Notes under the pieces: generated by a model
The model's database searches: none
The model's input: only the letters and a program-made list of their open reading frames with translations
What the model was told of the DNA's origin: nothing
Source: Sandarakinorhabdus sp. AAP62
Lineage (GTDB): Bacteria > Pseudomonadota > Alphaproteobacteria > Sphingomonadales > Sphingomonadaceae
Assembly: GCF_000331225.1 (NCBI RefSeq)
Contig: NZ_ANFY01000005.1
Location: 186,001-250,000 of the forward strand
DNA length: 64,000 nucleotides
Direction: 5' to 3'
In this document: piece after piece, positions 8,216 through 17,595 of the stretch
How the letters are laid out: every line of letters begins with the position of its first letter
Position numbering within the stretch: position 1 is the first letter of the stretch
Translations under genes and position numbers: made by a program

Positions 8216-9160
8216 TTACTTGGCTGCCGGTGCCGCCGGCTTGGCGGCGCCGCCTGCCGGTGCAGCCGCGCCAGCCTTCTCGAGCGATGCCGCCACCTTG
8301 TCAGGCGTGTCATAGCCGTTGGCATATTTGATCTTCGCCTTGTTGGCTTCGCGCAGGCGGGTCAGTTCGGCCTGCAGGCGCTTGCCCACTTCCTGGCGCT
8401 GGATGACCTGCTGGGCGTAGGTGATGGCCTTTTCGTCCAGGAACGGATCGATCCGCATTTCAGAAACGACGTTGACATAGACCACCGGCGCCGGCGCGCC
8501 CTGCGGCTGGTCGGTGTACATGAAGGGCTCGCCATTCGGGCCCTTTGCCAGCTTGACGAATTCCTGGCTCAGGCGCGGATCGATCACCAGCGTGTCGATC
8601 TGCTGCGGGGCGCGGCGATACTCGATATTCTCCTGGATCAGCACCCGTTCCACTTCCGCCATGGTCTTGGCGTCCTTCAGCGGCAGCGAGGCCGACTTGG
8701 GCGTGCGCAGGAACTGGATCTGGTCCAGCGTCATGATGCGGCGATCGGCAAACATGATCTTGTTGTCGCTGATGAATTTCTGGGCGGCTTCACGCGGGGT
8801 CTGCTGCACCTTGCCGGCCACATCGGCCTGCAGCGCCTGCACCAGCAGATTTTCATCGGCGCGGGCCTTGGCCAGCACGAATTGCGGAGATTGGTCGAGC
8901 TTCTTGGTGCGCGCCTCGGCCGCCAGCATCTTGCGCTCGATCACCCGCGACAGGGCCACGGATTCGACCAGCTTGCGCGGTGCCGATTGTGCCTGGGCGC
9001 CCATGCCGCCGATTTCGGCGTTGACCTCGTGAATGGTGACATCCGTGCCATCAACCGTGGCCACAACCTGGCCTTCCGGGGCCTTGGCGTCCTTGCTGCA
9101 TGCGGTCAGCGCCAGCGCCGCCGCGGCGGCCAGCAACATCGGAACATGTGTCGTTTTCAT
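8216..9160 (-). CDS. EpsD-family lipoprotein, peptidyl-prolyl isomerase-like
   Basis: A 314-aa protein with a lipoprotein signal (LALTACSK, acylated Cys) and a long helical SurA/parvulin-type chaperone region. The tail is Ala/Pro-rich and low complexity, roughly the last 25 residues. It matches the EpsD family, which is associated with exosortase-linked EPS loci. Those proteins resemble SurA N-terminal domains, and their actual isomerase activity is often uncertain. It probably helps assembly or folding of the EPS export apparatus in the periplasm. GGGAG lies 7 bp before the ATG. It sits between the glycosyltransferases and rmlA. Confidence 0.75.
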   Translation of the reverse strand: MKTTHVPMLLAAAAALALTACSKDAKAPEGQVVATVDGTDVTIHEVNAEIGGMGAQAQSAPRKLVESVALSRVIERKMLAAEARTKKLDQSPQFVLAKARADENLLVQALQADVAGKVQQTPREAAQKFISDNKIMFADRRIMTLDQIQFLRTPKSASLPLKDAKTMAEVERVLIQENIEYRRAPQQIDTLVIDPRLSQEFVKLAKGPNGEPFMYTDQPQGAPAPVVYVNVVSEMRIDPFLDEKAITYAQQVIQRQEVGKRLQAELTRLREANKAKIKYANGYDTPDKVAASLEKAGAAAPAGGAAKPAAPAAK

Positions 9161-9263
9161 GACTTCACTCCCACCATTTTCACATTTGGTGCCCCGCCTG
9201 CGGAGCGCCGGATGATGTGCATCTCTTGCCGCCCTGTGCTGCAATGGTCAATGGCGCGGCGCG

Positions 9264-10352
9264 TCAGTAGGGTCGGCCAAAGGCAGCGCGCAGTATCGCA
9301 AAGGCGTTGCGGCCCTGCCGTCGCAGCAGCCGCTGCAGGAACTGGCCCCAGCAGATCAGCCAATGCAGCGGCCACAGCCAGCGATGATGGCGCCAGGTGA
9401 AGCGCAGCCGCGAGCGCGCCAGGGCGTGATCGGTCTCGGCGCTGCGCTTGGCCAGCGTCCGGCCATAGCCCGTGGTGCGGCCCGCCTTGTGAAACACGGT
9501 GGCACCATGAGCAAAGGCGGTTTCAAGGGCCTGCGAACCCAGCTTCTGGTTGCGCGCCGCCCATTCGATTTCCTCGAAATGGGTGAGATCATCCTCCACC
9601 ATCAGGCCCACATCCGAAAGGAACGCGCGGCTGACGGCAAGGCTGGCGCCTGACACGAAATCGGTGGCGTCGGCGACATCCTGCGGACTATATCTGATGG
9701 TGGCCGGCTGATCACCGCCCAGCGCACGGCGCAGGCCGGTCACCTTGTTGTAGGCATAGCCGCCCAGCGCCTCGATGCGGGCCGGCGCCCAATATTGGCG
9801 CACCACCGTGCCGCACAGGCCGACGCGCGGCGTGGCCATCATGCGTGACAACAGGCCCATCGCCGCATCGGGTGCCACCACCGTTTCGTTGCTGAGCAGC
9901 CAGAAATGCTTGAGCTGGCCATCGCGCAGCAGGTGGCGCAGGCCCAGATTGTGGCTGCGGCCCATGCCCAGCCGGGTCTCGGACAGGATCAGCGTCAACG
10001 GTGCCACCGTGGCGGCATCTCTTGGCGCGGCCGCACGCAGTTCGGCCATCGGCACCGGCTTGGCCACCGGTGGCGTTGAAAAGGCGGCCATTTCGGTCGA
10101 TTCCGGCACCGCTTCCAGCGTTCCGGCCGCCCAGGCGCGCAGGCGGCTGATGGAATCGTCGTCCGATCCGTTTTCGACAATCACGATCTTCATCGGCAAG
10201 GCCGACCGCAGCAGGCTTTCCAGACACTCGATCGTATCGGAAACGCTGCGATCATTGACGATCACCACCCCCAGCAGCGGCGGCAGGGCCGAAGGGGCAA
10301 GCGCGCCGGGCGCGCGGGGGGCAGAACTGGTGCCGGGATTGCTGCTGGTCAT
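9264..10352 (-). CDS. family 2 glycosyltransferase, rhamnosyltransferase-like
   Basis: A 362-aa GT-A fold protein. It shows the N-terminal VVIVND...IECLESLL, VIVENGSDD and a metal-site position reading LLSNET in place of a classical DxD. That variation is common in the rhamnosyltransferase-like branch of GT2. A basic, Trp-rich amphipathic C-terminus (RFTWRHHRWLWPLHWL) suggests inner-membrane association. It probably adds a sugar, plausibly rhamnose given the adjacent rml genes, to the lipid-linked EPS repeat unit. Its ATG overlaps the stop of the upstream GT by 4 bp. The substrate is not readable from sequence. Confidence 0.82.
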   Translation of the reverse strand: MTSSNPGTSSAPRAPGALAPSALPPLLGVVIVNDRSVSDTIECLESLLRSALPMKIVIVENGSDDDSISRLRAWAAGTLEAVPESTEMAAFSTPPVAKPVPMAELRAAAPRDAATVAPLTLILSETRLGMGRSHNLGLRHLLRDGQLKHFWLLSNETVVAPDAAMGLLSRMMATPRVGLCGTVVRQYWAPARIEALGGYAYNKVTGLRRALGGDQPATIRYSPQDVADATDFVSGASLAVSRAFLSDVGLMVEDDLTHFEEIEWAARNQKLGSQALETAFAHGATVFHKAGRTTGYGRTLAKRSAETDHALARSRLRFTWRHHRWLWPLHWLICWGQFLQRLLRRQGRNAFAILRAAFGRPY

Positions 10353-11296
10353 GCCGCGCCGCCGTGCCAATGGGTGCCGGCATCCTCGCCGGTGGCGCCG
10401 ATCACGCGCAGCATCTCGGCGCCGCGCAGCAGCCTGACCCGGGCGAGCACCGCCATGCCGCGCAGCTTGTTGGAAAAACCGGGAAGCCGCTGCGAAAACA
10501 ACATCCTGCCGCCATCCACCAGCACCGAAGCCGGCATCAGCGCCGCCTTCAGCAGCCAGCGCCACAACGGCCGGCCCTGGCTGCGGTGTTCGGCCCAATC
10601 ATGAGCGACGTGGCGCTGCCATTTCAGCGCCAGGCTGGCCACATCGGTACGGGCCGGGTGATAGATGCGCATGGCTGGCACATAGACCGGGCGGTAACCG
10701 GCCGCGCTGGCTCTGCAGCCCCAATCGCGATCCTCGGCCACGCCGATCCCGGCAAAGGGGCCAACTGCGGCATGCACGTCGCGGTGCATCGCCAGATTGC
10801 CGGTGCCGGAAAAACCCTGTTGTTCGATATACATGCGCTGACGGTAGGCAAATACCGCCTCATAGGCCTCGACGGGTGTGAGGCGAACCGGGTCGACAAA
10901 ATCGATCCGCACATCGCCGCCGACCACGGCGCGATTGCCGCCGGCTTCCACCGCCGCAACGGCGGCCTGCAGCCAGCCTTCACCGGCCCGGCAATCGGCA
11001 TCAATGAAAGCCAGCACCGGCGCCTGCGCCGCCGCCACGCCGGTGTTGCGGGCGGGGCCGGGGCCGGGCGTGGGATCCGACAGCAGTCGCACACCCGGAA
11101 ATTGTGCAACAACCTCCGTCGGCAACTGGCGGGAGCCATTGTCGACCACGATGATTTCCACCGCGCCGTCCAGTTGCTGCCCCGTTACCGAGGCAAGGCA
11201 ACGCGCCAGCGCGTCGGGCATGTTGAAATGCGGAATGATCACCGACACCCGAAACTGATCCGGGCTGCTGGCCGGCAGGCTGGCCATGGCAGGCAC
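10349..11296 (-). CDS. family 2 glycosyltransferase
   Basis: A 315-aa GT2 enzyme with VSVIIPHFNMPDALARCL at the N-terminus, IIVVDNGS, GPGPARNTG and a clear metal-binding DAD in LAFIDADCR. The acceptor-side ED is probably in AEDRDWGCR. It is predicted to transfer a sugar from a nucleotide donor during EPS repeat-unit assembly on the cytoplasmic face. A second in-frame ATG 9 bp downstream is an equally possible start. It lies 7 bp after the AAA ATPase stop codon and overlaps the next GT. Confidence 0.85.
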   Translation of the reverse strand: MPAMASLPASSPDQFRVSVIIPHFNMPDALARCLASVTGQQLDGAVEIIVVDNGSRQLPTEVVAQFPGVRLLSDPTPGPGPARNTGVAAAQAPVLAFIDADCRAGEGWLQAAVAAVEAGGNRAVVGGDVRIDFVDPVRLTPVEAYEAVFAYRQRMYIEQQGFSGTGNLAMHRDVHAAVGPFAGIGVAEDRDWGCRASAAGYRPVYVPAMRIYHPARTDVASLALKWQRHVAHDWAEHRSQGRPLWRWLLKAALMPASVLVDGGRMLFSQRLPGFSNKLRGMAVLARVRLLRGAEMLRVIGATGEDAGTHWHGGAA

Positions 11297-11303
11297 CTGT
11301 CTG

Positions 11304-12695
11304 TCAGGCGGCCAGCCGGGCCATTGCCGCCGACATCATCAACAGCGAGGCGACGCCGGGATAACCGAAGCGGAAATGCGGATCACCAGGGCCTTCGCGC
11401 CGTTCGAGCAGATCGACGGTGTTGACGAACAGCTTGAGGTCACGCTCGATGGCCAGCGGTGAATGGGCGCCGCCCATTTCGGCATAGACATCATCCACGG
11501 TGAACCAGCCATCGGCCGAACTGCCGGCGCGGGCGGCGGCGACCAGCAGGCCCCAGTGGACACGGGCTTCATCGCGGGCCAGATTGGCCTGGACACGGCG
11601 CGGCAGGCTCGCCTGCCAGTCCGAAATCACCCGCTCCACAGCGACGCGGGCATCGGCGTCACCCACCACGTTGCGATTGTCGTTCATGGCCATCAGGCCG
11701 GCCTGGTGGCCAAGCAGGCGCACCAGATAGGGCGACCCGCCGGCCATCTGGGTGATCATCGCCAGCGCGGCCGCATCATAGCGGATTTCGGCGGCGCGCT
11801 CGCCCAGGCGCAGCAGTTCCTTCACCTCGGCACTGTTCATCGGCCGCATCGGCAGGCCGGTGATGTTGCGGCGGATCGACGGGGCATAGCCGATCAATTC
11901 GTCGAGGTTGAGCGCGACACCGGTGATGACCAGCTGCACGCGGGCCGCACGGTCAGACAGGTTCTTGATCAGTTCGGCAACTTCGCGGCGGAAGTTCACA
12001 TCCACCACACGATCATATTCGTCGAGGATGACCAGCACGCGGGTGCCGACCACGCCGGCCATCACGTCGGCCAGTTCGCGGGCGCCAAACGGGCCATCGG
12101 GCAGCATGACTTCGAAATTCTCGCCCTTTTCCGCTTCGGCCGAATTGGGCAGAACCGATGTGTGATAGATGCGCGGAATGCGGGCGCAGACCGAACGGAA
12201 CATGTCGGAGAAATTGGCGGCGGTGCCGCAGCTGCCATAGATGACGAGATAGCGGGCTTCGCGGGCGGTTTCGGCAAACACATGGGCCAGGCTGGTCTTG
12301 CCGATGCCGCGTTCGCCGTAGATGACCACGTGAACGCGTTGTTCTTCCACGGCATTGATCAGGTCCGACATCGCATCGCGGCGGCCGGCAAAGGATTCGC
12401 GGGCGATCACCGGCTGCGACGCGCCGAGCGCATCACGCAGGGCGAGGCGGCGGCGGGCCGACTCGTTGGCCAGATCGGTTTCCACGTCGTCGGAGGCGCT
12501 GGCCATGAACCGCGGCAGCATCGGGCCCGGCTCGGCCGCAGGGCGTCGCCACACTTCGCCGCTGGCAGCAGGCGCACTTTCGACGATGGTTGGCGCCGGT
12601 TGATCGTCGGGCTGGGCGATCGGCAGACCGGCATCGACCTGCTCGCCGCCGATCAGTTCGGTGGTTTCGTCACGAAGCTTGCGTTTCCAAATCAT
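11304..12695 (-). CDS. AAA/ORC-like ATPase of the EPS cluster
   Basis: A 463-aa protein. The first 120 residues are acidic and Pro/Ala-rich. A STAND/ORC-type AAA module follows with Walker A GERGIGKTS and Walker B VLVILDEYDR, a sensor-like VQLVITGVA stretch and a helical C-terminal domain. Homologous ATPases occur in sphingomonad EPS loci next to glycosyltransferases. Their role is not established; regulation of assembly or of the Wzz/kinase pair is possible. The start (MIWKRKLRD) was chosen over an upstream Cys-rich extension. It is first in the leftward arm, transcribed from the divergent EPS promoter region. Confidence 0.7.
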   Translation of the reverse strand: MIWKRKLRDETTELIGGEQVDAGLPIAQPDDQPAPTIVESAPAASGEVWRRPAAEPGPMLPRFMASASDDVETDLANESARRRLALRDALGASQPVIARESFAGRRDAMSDLINAVEEQRVHVVIYGERGIGKTSLAHVFAETAREARYLVIYGSCGTAANFSDMFRSVCARIPRIYHTSVLPNSAEAEKGENFEVMLPDGPFGARELADVMAGVVGTRVLVILDEYDRVVDVNFRREVAELIKNLSDRAARVQLVITGVALNLDELIGYAPSIRRNITGLPMRPMNSAEVKELLRLGERAAEIRYDAAALAMITQMAGGSPYLVRLLGHQAGLMAMNDNRNVVGDADARVAVERVISDWQASLPRRVQANLARDEARVHWGLLVAAARAGSSADGWFTVDDVYAEMGGAHSPLAIERDLKLFVNTVDLLERREGPGDPHFRFGYPGVASLLMMSAAMARLAA

Positions 12696-13037
12696 ACACA
12701 CCCCGAAAATTTCTGGCCGGCACCGGCTTTCTGCAACAGCGCAAGCCGGCACCGCACCGGCCGGACCGCATTGGCAGCAGGCGGCAACCTGCAGCGCCAT
12801 AACGGCCGCGACGCGGCATCGCTTGCCGCCGATGTGCCACGAAGCGGCCTCTGAAGCGAGGGGGAATTGTGGCCCGAACGGGACAATCCGCCCGAAAACG
12901 GCTGCGAAATCGGGTGAGAAGGTTGCCGCAAGTAGCGGACACGTGTAGCAAACCGCCTGTTAGGGTTTCTGCTGTATTGCCGTAACAGGGTTGACTTGAT
13001 CTTGCGGCAAGCTGCCGTGGCGGGGGAATGGATCACG
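12696..13037. promoter_or_regulatory. divergent EPS intergenic region
   Basis: This 342-bp non-coding stretch separates the leftward and rightward EPS arms and must hold both promoters. A TTGACT hexamer at 12991-12996 could be a rightward -35 box. A 10-bp inverted repeat TTGCCGCAAG (12923-12932) / CTTGCGGCAA (13001-13010), 68 bp apart, is a candidate regulator site. No confident -10 box is visible. Confidence 0.4.
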
Positions 13038-14405
13038 ATGAACGGTGCAGGTTTGAACGGGACTGACGACGAGATGCGGCAGCGGCCACTTTGGCCCGTG
13101 CTGGCATCGCTGGCGTTGATCGCGTCGCTGGCGGCACCGGCCACCGCCCAGATCAATCCCTATGCCCAGACCGCCAGCGCCGGCGACAATGATGATGATC
13201 CGCTGCGGGCGCCTTCGGCGGTGCCGGGCCTGGCGGGCTACAACCGCGGCCTGGCGCTGACGGCTTCGATTGCAACCCGTTATGAAGACAATCTCCTGCG
13301 CCAGATGGTCAAGGACGACGGCGTGCGCGTTCGACCGCAGGTGAGCGGCAGCTATGGTCTTGGTCTCGGGCGCGGTGGCCTGTTCGTGCAGGGCAATTAT
13401 GGCCGCGACATGATCTATGGCAGTCGGCGCGTGGCAGCATCGGAACGCCTGATGATGGGTGGCGGCCTTGATTTCAGCCTGTCGCGCTGCACCGGCCAGG
13501 TCGGCGGTTCCTGGCGCCGCGGTCTCAGCTTCCTCACCGATGTGTCACAGTTCGGTGGTTTCGAAGTGGAAACGGCAACAGCCGGCTTTGCCGCGCAATG
13601 CCGGCTGGGCGGGGCGCTGAGCATCAACGGTTCGGTGCTGCGTTCGGATTCGACGGTTACGCAGAATGCCGCCGGCCCAAACTCCTCGGCCTTCAACCAG
13701 GAGCGCTGGAGCTATTCGGCAGGCATCGGCTTCGGCAATCCCACGCTGGGTCAGTTCAACCTGGGCGGTTCGATTTCGGATTCGAAGATGCCGGGGCGCC
13801 AGGTGCTGACTCCCACTGGCTTCATGGATGATGGTCTTGACCAGCGCAGCGTGCGGCTTGGCTATTCGCGGCGGTTCGGTTCCAAGATCAATATTTCCGC
13901 TGGCGTGTCCTATCTCGATACCCAGCCCAGCACGACGGTGAATGTGATCTTCGTCGATGGCGTGCCGCAGCTGGTTGATCGGCCCGGGTTCAAGGGGGCC
14001 GGCTATGATGCTGCCATTGATATCGCCTTCTCGCCGCGCCTCAACCTGGGCTTCACGGCCGGGCGCAACAGCAGCGCCAATGGCGTTGTGGGCGCCCAGT
14101 TCACGATTTCGACCTTCTGGGCGGCGCAGATCGATTATCGCCTTGGCTCGCGTTACACATTGTCGACCGGGATCAACCTGCGTGACAGCCAGTTCCGCGG
14201 TGCCTTTGTGTCGAATCTGGACCAGGTACGGCGTCAATCGGATGATTTCACGCGTATCTTCAGCCAGTTTTCAGGACGGCTGGGACGGCGCTTGCGCTTC
14301 TCGGTCGATGTCGCGCACAGCCGGCGCAAGTCGAATCCGGCCGTCCTGAATTTCAACTCGACAGGTGTTGGCCTGTCGCTGGGTTATCAGTTGGGAAGAA
14401 GTTGA
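13038..14405 (+). CDS. EPS-associated outer-membrane beta-barrel protein
   Basis: A 455-aa protein with a signal peptide (core LASLALIASLAAPATAQ, about residues 20-37). A long run of alternating amphipathic strands rich in Gly, Tyr, Phe and Arg ends in SLGYQLGRS, typical of an outer-membrane barrel. It resembles the outer-membrane proteins found beside EpsE/EpsF/exosortase genes and could be the EPS secretion pore or a barrel partner of the export protein. An internal ATG 36 bp downstream, immediately before the hydrophobic core, is an alternative start. It is first in the rightward EPS operon; its stop overlaps the next ATG by one base. Confidence 0.75.
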   Translation: MNGAGLNGTDDEMRQRPLWPVLASLALIASLAAPATAQINPYAQTASAGDNDDDPLRAPSAVPGLAGYNRGLALTASIATRYEDNLLRQMVKDDGVRVRPQVSGSYGLGLGRGGLFVQGNYGRDMIYGSRRVAASERLMMGGGLDFSLSRCTGQVGGSWRRGLSFLTDVSQFGGFEVETATAGFAAQCRLGGALSINGSVLRSDSTVTQNAAGPNSSAFNQERWSYSAGIGFGNPTLGQFNLGGSISDSKMPGRQVLTPTGFMDDGLDQRSVRLGYSRRFGSKINISAGVSYLDTQPSTTVNVIFVDGVPQLVDRPGFKGAGYDAAIDIAFSPRLNLGFTAGRNSSANGVVGAQFTISTFWAAQIDYRLGSRYTLSTGINLRDSQFRGAFVSNLDQVRRQSDDFTRIFSQFSGRLGRRLRFSVDVAHSRRKSNPAVLNFNSTGVGLSLGYQLGRS

Positions 14406-15184
14406 TGATGATGACACGTCTGATGCAGGCAGCCATGGTCTCGGTGCTGTTGTCCGGCGCCGCTGTGGCCCAGAACAATGATTACAAGGGCTATGTGCTC
14501 GGTCCCGACGACAGCGTGCAGGTGATCGTCTACGGCCAGAGCGAGTTCAATGTCACCACCCGAGTGAAGGCAGATGGCTCCATCGTCATGCCGCTGATCG
14601 GCATCGTGAAGGCCAGTGGCGAAACCAATATCACGCTGGCCAAGGTGGTTACCGACAAATTGGTGGCCAGCGGTTATCTGAAGGATCCGCTCGTCAACGT
14701 CGAAGTGGGCAGCTACATCTCCCGCTCGGTCAATATTGCGGGCGCTGTAGGCCAGCCAGGCATCGTCCCGCTGGACCGGCCCTATCACGCACTTGAAGCG
14801 CTGCTCAAGGCCGGCTGGGTGCGTAGCGATGGCGCCAACTATGTCTATCTGCGCCGAGTGGGCCAACCCGAGCGCAAGCTTGAAGTGGAACAACTGGTGC
14901 GCGGCGATGCCAACAGCGATCCGTTGCTGGTGCCCGGTGACACGCTGTTCGTGCCGCCGGCGGAAACCTTCTTCATCTATGGCCAGATCAATGCGCCGGG
15001 CATGAAGGGCATCCTGCCGGGCATGACCATCCGTCAGGCGATTGCGCTTTCGGGCGGCGTGTCGGCGTCGGGCAAGGCGGACAAGGTTGGCCTGGTGCGC
15101 GGTTCAGGCAAGGAAATCGATGCCGATCCGTCCATGAAGGTACAAAATGGCGATGTGATCATCATCAAGGAACGCCTGTTCTGA
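14405..15184 (+). CDS. epsE: polysaccharide export protein (Wza/EpsE-like)
   Basis: A 259-aa periplasmic/outer-membrane export protein. It has a signal peptide, a Poly_export domain (YVLGPDDSVQVIVYGQSEF) and two SLBB-like domains (about residues 105-160 and 180-240). The usual acylated Cys of Wza is absent from the signal region, so outer-membrane insertion may depend on the barrel encoded just upstream. It forms the periplasmic channel for EPS. The start has three consecutive ATG codons; the first is used, overlapping the upstream stop. Confidence 0.88.
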   Translation: MMMTRLMQAAMVSVLLSGAAVAQNNDYKGYVLGPDDSVQVIVYGQSEFNVTTRVKADGSIVMPLIGIVKASGETNITLAKVVTDKLVASGYLKDPLVNVEVGSYISRSVNIAGAVGQPGIVPLDRPYHALEALLKAGWVRSDGANYVYLRRVGQPERKLEVEQLVRGDANSDPLLVPGDTLFVPPAETFFIYGQINAPGMKGILPGMTIRQAIALSGGVSASGKADKVGLVRGSGKEIDADPSMKVQNGDVIIIKERLF

Positions 15185-15256
15185 TCAGGGCATAATTGAA
15201 ATGCGCGTTCTTGCGGTGGGTAATGGGAAAGGGGCCAGGCAAACTGGCATGAGAAA

Positions 15257-16651
15257 ATGAGCATCATTCAGCTTCTGCGTATATTGGTGGCCCGGCGATG
15301 GATCGTCTTTGGCAGCATGATCCTCGCCCTGATTGTGGCAGGAGCAGTGGGCAAGATCCTGCCGGCCCGCTTTCCGGCCACGGCCCGCGTGCTGATGGAC
15401 AATTTCAAGCCTGACCCGGTCACCGGCACCATGATGAATGCGCTGGGCCTGCGCAGCTTCACGCGCACCCAGATGGAGCTGATCAAGGATTATCGCATCG
15501 CGGGTGAAGCTGTGGACAAGCTGGGCCTGACAAGCAATGCCGATCTGCTGGCGCAGTGGCAATCCGCCACCGGCGGCAACGGCGATTTCCGCCGCTGGGT
15601 TGCCGATCGGATCATTGCCAGCACCCGCGTCGATCTCATCGAGAATAGCAACATTCTCGCCATCAATTACGAGGCCAGCAATCCCGAAGTGGCACGGCGC
15701 ACGGCCAACGCCCTGCGTGAGGCCTATATCGAAAACAGCCTGAAGTTCCGTACCGACAGCGCTGGCCGGACCGCCGAATGGTATCGCGAACAAGCCAATC
15801 GCGCCCTGAAGGCGCTGGAAGCCGCCGAATCGGCCAAGACCAAGTTCGAGCAGGAAAACGGCATCGTGATGACCTCGGGCGGCGAAGCCGAAACGGTGAA
15901 GCTGGCCAGTCTGCAGGCCGCGCTGACCGCGGCGCGTAGCAACGAGAGCATGCAGCAGTTCGAGGCGGTCAAGCAGTCCACCACATCGAGCGTGGTCGAT
16001 ACGCTGAAGGTGCAACTGGCCACGCTCAACGACCAGATCGAGATGGCGTCGGAACGTCTGGGCGTGCAGCACCCGACCTATATCGCCATGCTGTCGCGCC
16101 GGCAGCAGCTGGAACGTCAGCTCGGCCGCGAGCAGGCCGCTGCCCGCCAGGCCGGCGCGGCCCAGCTAGGCGCATCGCGCAGCAGCGTTGCCCAGATCGA
16201 AGCAGCCTATGAAGCGCAGCGTGCCAAGGTCTTCTCCATGAAAGAGAAGCTGGACCAGTTGAATCAGCTGGTCAGCGAAGTGGTCCTGCGGCGCGGTCAA
16301 TATGAAGCCGCTGCCAAGCGCACCGCCGATCTGCAGCTGGAATCGAATGTGGCCGACGCCGGCCTCGTCGTGCTGGGCGATGCCACGGTTTCCCAGGATC
16401 CGTCCTTCCCGAACTGGCCGTTGATCATCGGTCTGGCCGTCGGTGCCGGCCTGTCGCTGGGCATCGTTCTTGGGCTGTTCGTCGAACTGGTGAACCGCCG
16501 GGTTCGCGGCGCCGAAGACTTGAGCTATGCGGCCCGCGTTCCGGTGTTTGCCGTCATCGCCGAACGTCGCAAGCCGGAATGGCACCAGATCCTCAAGCGC
16601 ATCCTGGCGCGCGGTAACACCACCGCGTCGGGCATGCAGCCAGCCGAATGA
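15257..16651 (+). CDS. epsF: Wzz/EpsF-like chain-length determinant
   Basis: A 464-aa polysaccharide co-polymerase. It has an N-terminal TM helix (about 16-34), a long periplasmic coiled-coil region (about 50-385) with the heptad-rich segment RALKALEAAESAKTKFEQ, and a C-terminal TM helix (about 392-412) followed by a short cytoplasmic tail. The architecture matches XrtA/XrtV-associated EpsF proteins. It sets EPS chain length together with the cytoplasmic P-loop partner encoded immediately downstream, which it overlaps by 4 bp. The ribosome-binding site is weak (72-bp gap after epsE). Confidence 0.88.
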   Translation: MSIIQLLRILVARRWIVFGSMILALIVAGAVGKILPARFPATARVLMDNFKPDPVTGTMMNALGLRSFTRTQMELIKDYRIAGEAVDKLGLTSNADLLAQWQSATGGNGDFRRWVADRIIASTRVDLIENSNILAINYEASNPEVARRTANALREAYIENSLKFRTDSAGRTAEWYREQANRALKALEAAESAKTKFEQENGIVMTSGGEAETVKLASLQAALTAARSNESMQQFEAVKQSTTSSVVDTLKVQLATLNDQIEMASERLGVQHPTYIAMLSRRQQLERQLGREQAAARQAGAAQLGASRSSVAQIEAAYEAQRAKVFSMKEKLDQLNQLVSEVVLRRGQYEAAAKRTADLQLESNVADAGLVVLGDATVSQDPSFPNWPLIIGLAVGAGLSLGIVLGLFVELVNRRVRGAEDLSYAARVPVFAVIAERRKPEWHQILKRILARGNTTASGMQPAE

Positions 16652-17595
16652 GTAGTGATCCCATGGACAATATCGAAACCGACATCGGCGCCACCGAGGC
16701 CGAAACCGATGGGACCGCCGCCAGCCAGGTCACAGGCAGCACGGACAGCAACGACCGCTATGACGCGCCCATCCGGGATGTGCTCACCCGGCTCGGCTAT
16801 CTTTCGCAGGATCAGGTAGCCAAGGTGCAGGTCCATGCCGCAGAACGCGGCCTGGATTTCGATCAGGCAGCGCTGGAACTGGGCTTCATCACGACCGATG
16901 ATCTGGATCGCGCCCGAGAACAGCTGATAAACAGCCTGGCGTTGCAGAATATCGCCCGCCGTCCGGTGTCGGACGAACTGGTGGTGCTGTCTGATCCTGG
17001 TTCGGTGCGGGCGGAATCGATCCGCATGCTGCGCACATCGGTGATCGCCCAGCATATCAAGAACGGCCGGCGCGGTCTGGCTGTGGTGGCCACCGCCGAT
17101 GGCCATGGTTGTTCGTGGGTCGCCGCCAACCTCGCTGTGGCGCTCAGTCAGGTCGGTTTCAAGATCCTGCTGGTCGATGCCAACATGCGCTCGCCGCGTC
17201 AGGACCAGATCTTTGGCCTCGATCCCAATGCGCCCGGCCTGTCGAGCTTCCTGTCGCTGCAGGTTGCCCGCCCGGAACGCGTGGTGAATGCCAATGTGCT
17301 GCCTGGCCTGGCGCTGATCACGGCCGGCCCGCCGACCAGCCGCCCGCAGGAGTTGCTGTCGGGCAACCGCTTCCGCGACGGCGTCAACACGCTGCTGCGT
17401 GAATATGATCTGGTGATCTTTGACACGCCGGCCGCCAACACCAGCGCCGATGCGCTGAATGTTGGAGCAGGCGCGGCCTATGCCCTCGTGGTCGGTCGCT
17501 CAAATCACAGTTTCTACAAGGACATCAACACCCTGACCGATCAGCTGGCGGCGGCCCGCTGCGCTGTCGTGGGCGCGGTGCTGAACGAGTTCTGA
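16648..17595 (+). CDS. epsG: EpsG/CpsD-like P-loop protein with degenerate Walker A
   Basis: A 315-aa protein. The acidic N-terminus is followed by a GspE-N/MshEN-like domain (about 35-95; VLTRLGYLSQDQVAKVQVHA), then a MinD/BY-kinase-type domain. Walker A' is intact (ILLVDANMRSP), and so is the RPQELL segment. The P-loop reads DGHGCSWVAAN, so the nucleotide-binding lysine position (155) is cysteine. No C-terminal Tyr cluster is present. Family members are autokinases that drive Wzz oligomer cycling. Here ATP hydrolysis is doubtful and the protein may act as a structural partner of the chain-length determinant. Confidence 0.82.
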   Translation: MSSDPMDNIETDIGATEAETDGTAASQVTGSTDSNDRYDAPIRDVLTRLGYLSQDQVAKVQVHAAERGLDFDQAALELGFITTDDLDRAREQLINSLALQNIARRPVSDELVVLSDPGSVRAESIRMLRTSVIAQHIKNGRRGLAVVATADGHGCSWVAANLAVALSQVGFKILLVDANMRSPRQDQIFGLDPNAPGLSSFLSLQVARPERVVNANVLPGLALITAGPPTSRPQELLSGNRFRDGVNTLLREYDLVIFDTPAANTSADALNVGAGAAYALVVGRSNHSFYKDINTLTDQLAAARCAVVGAVLNEF

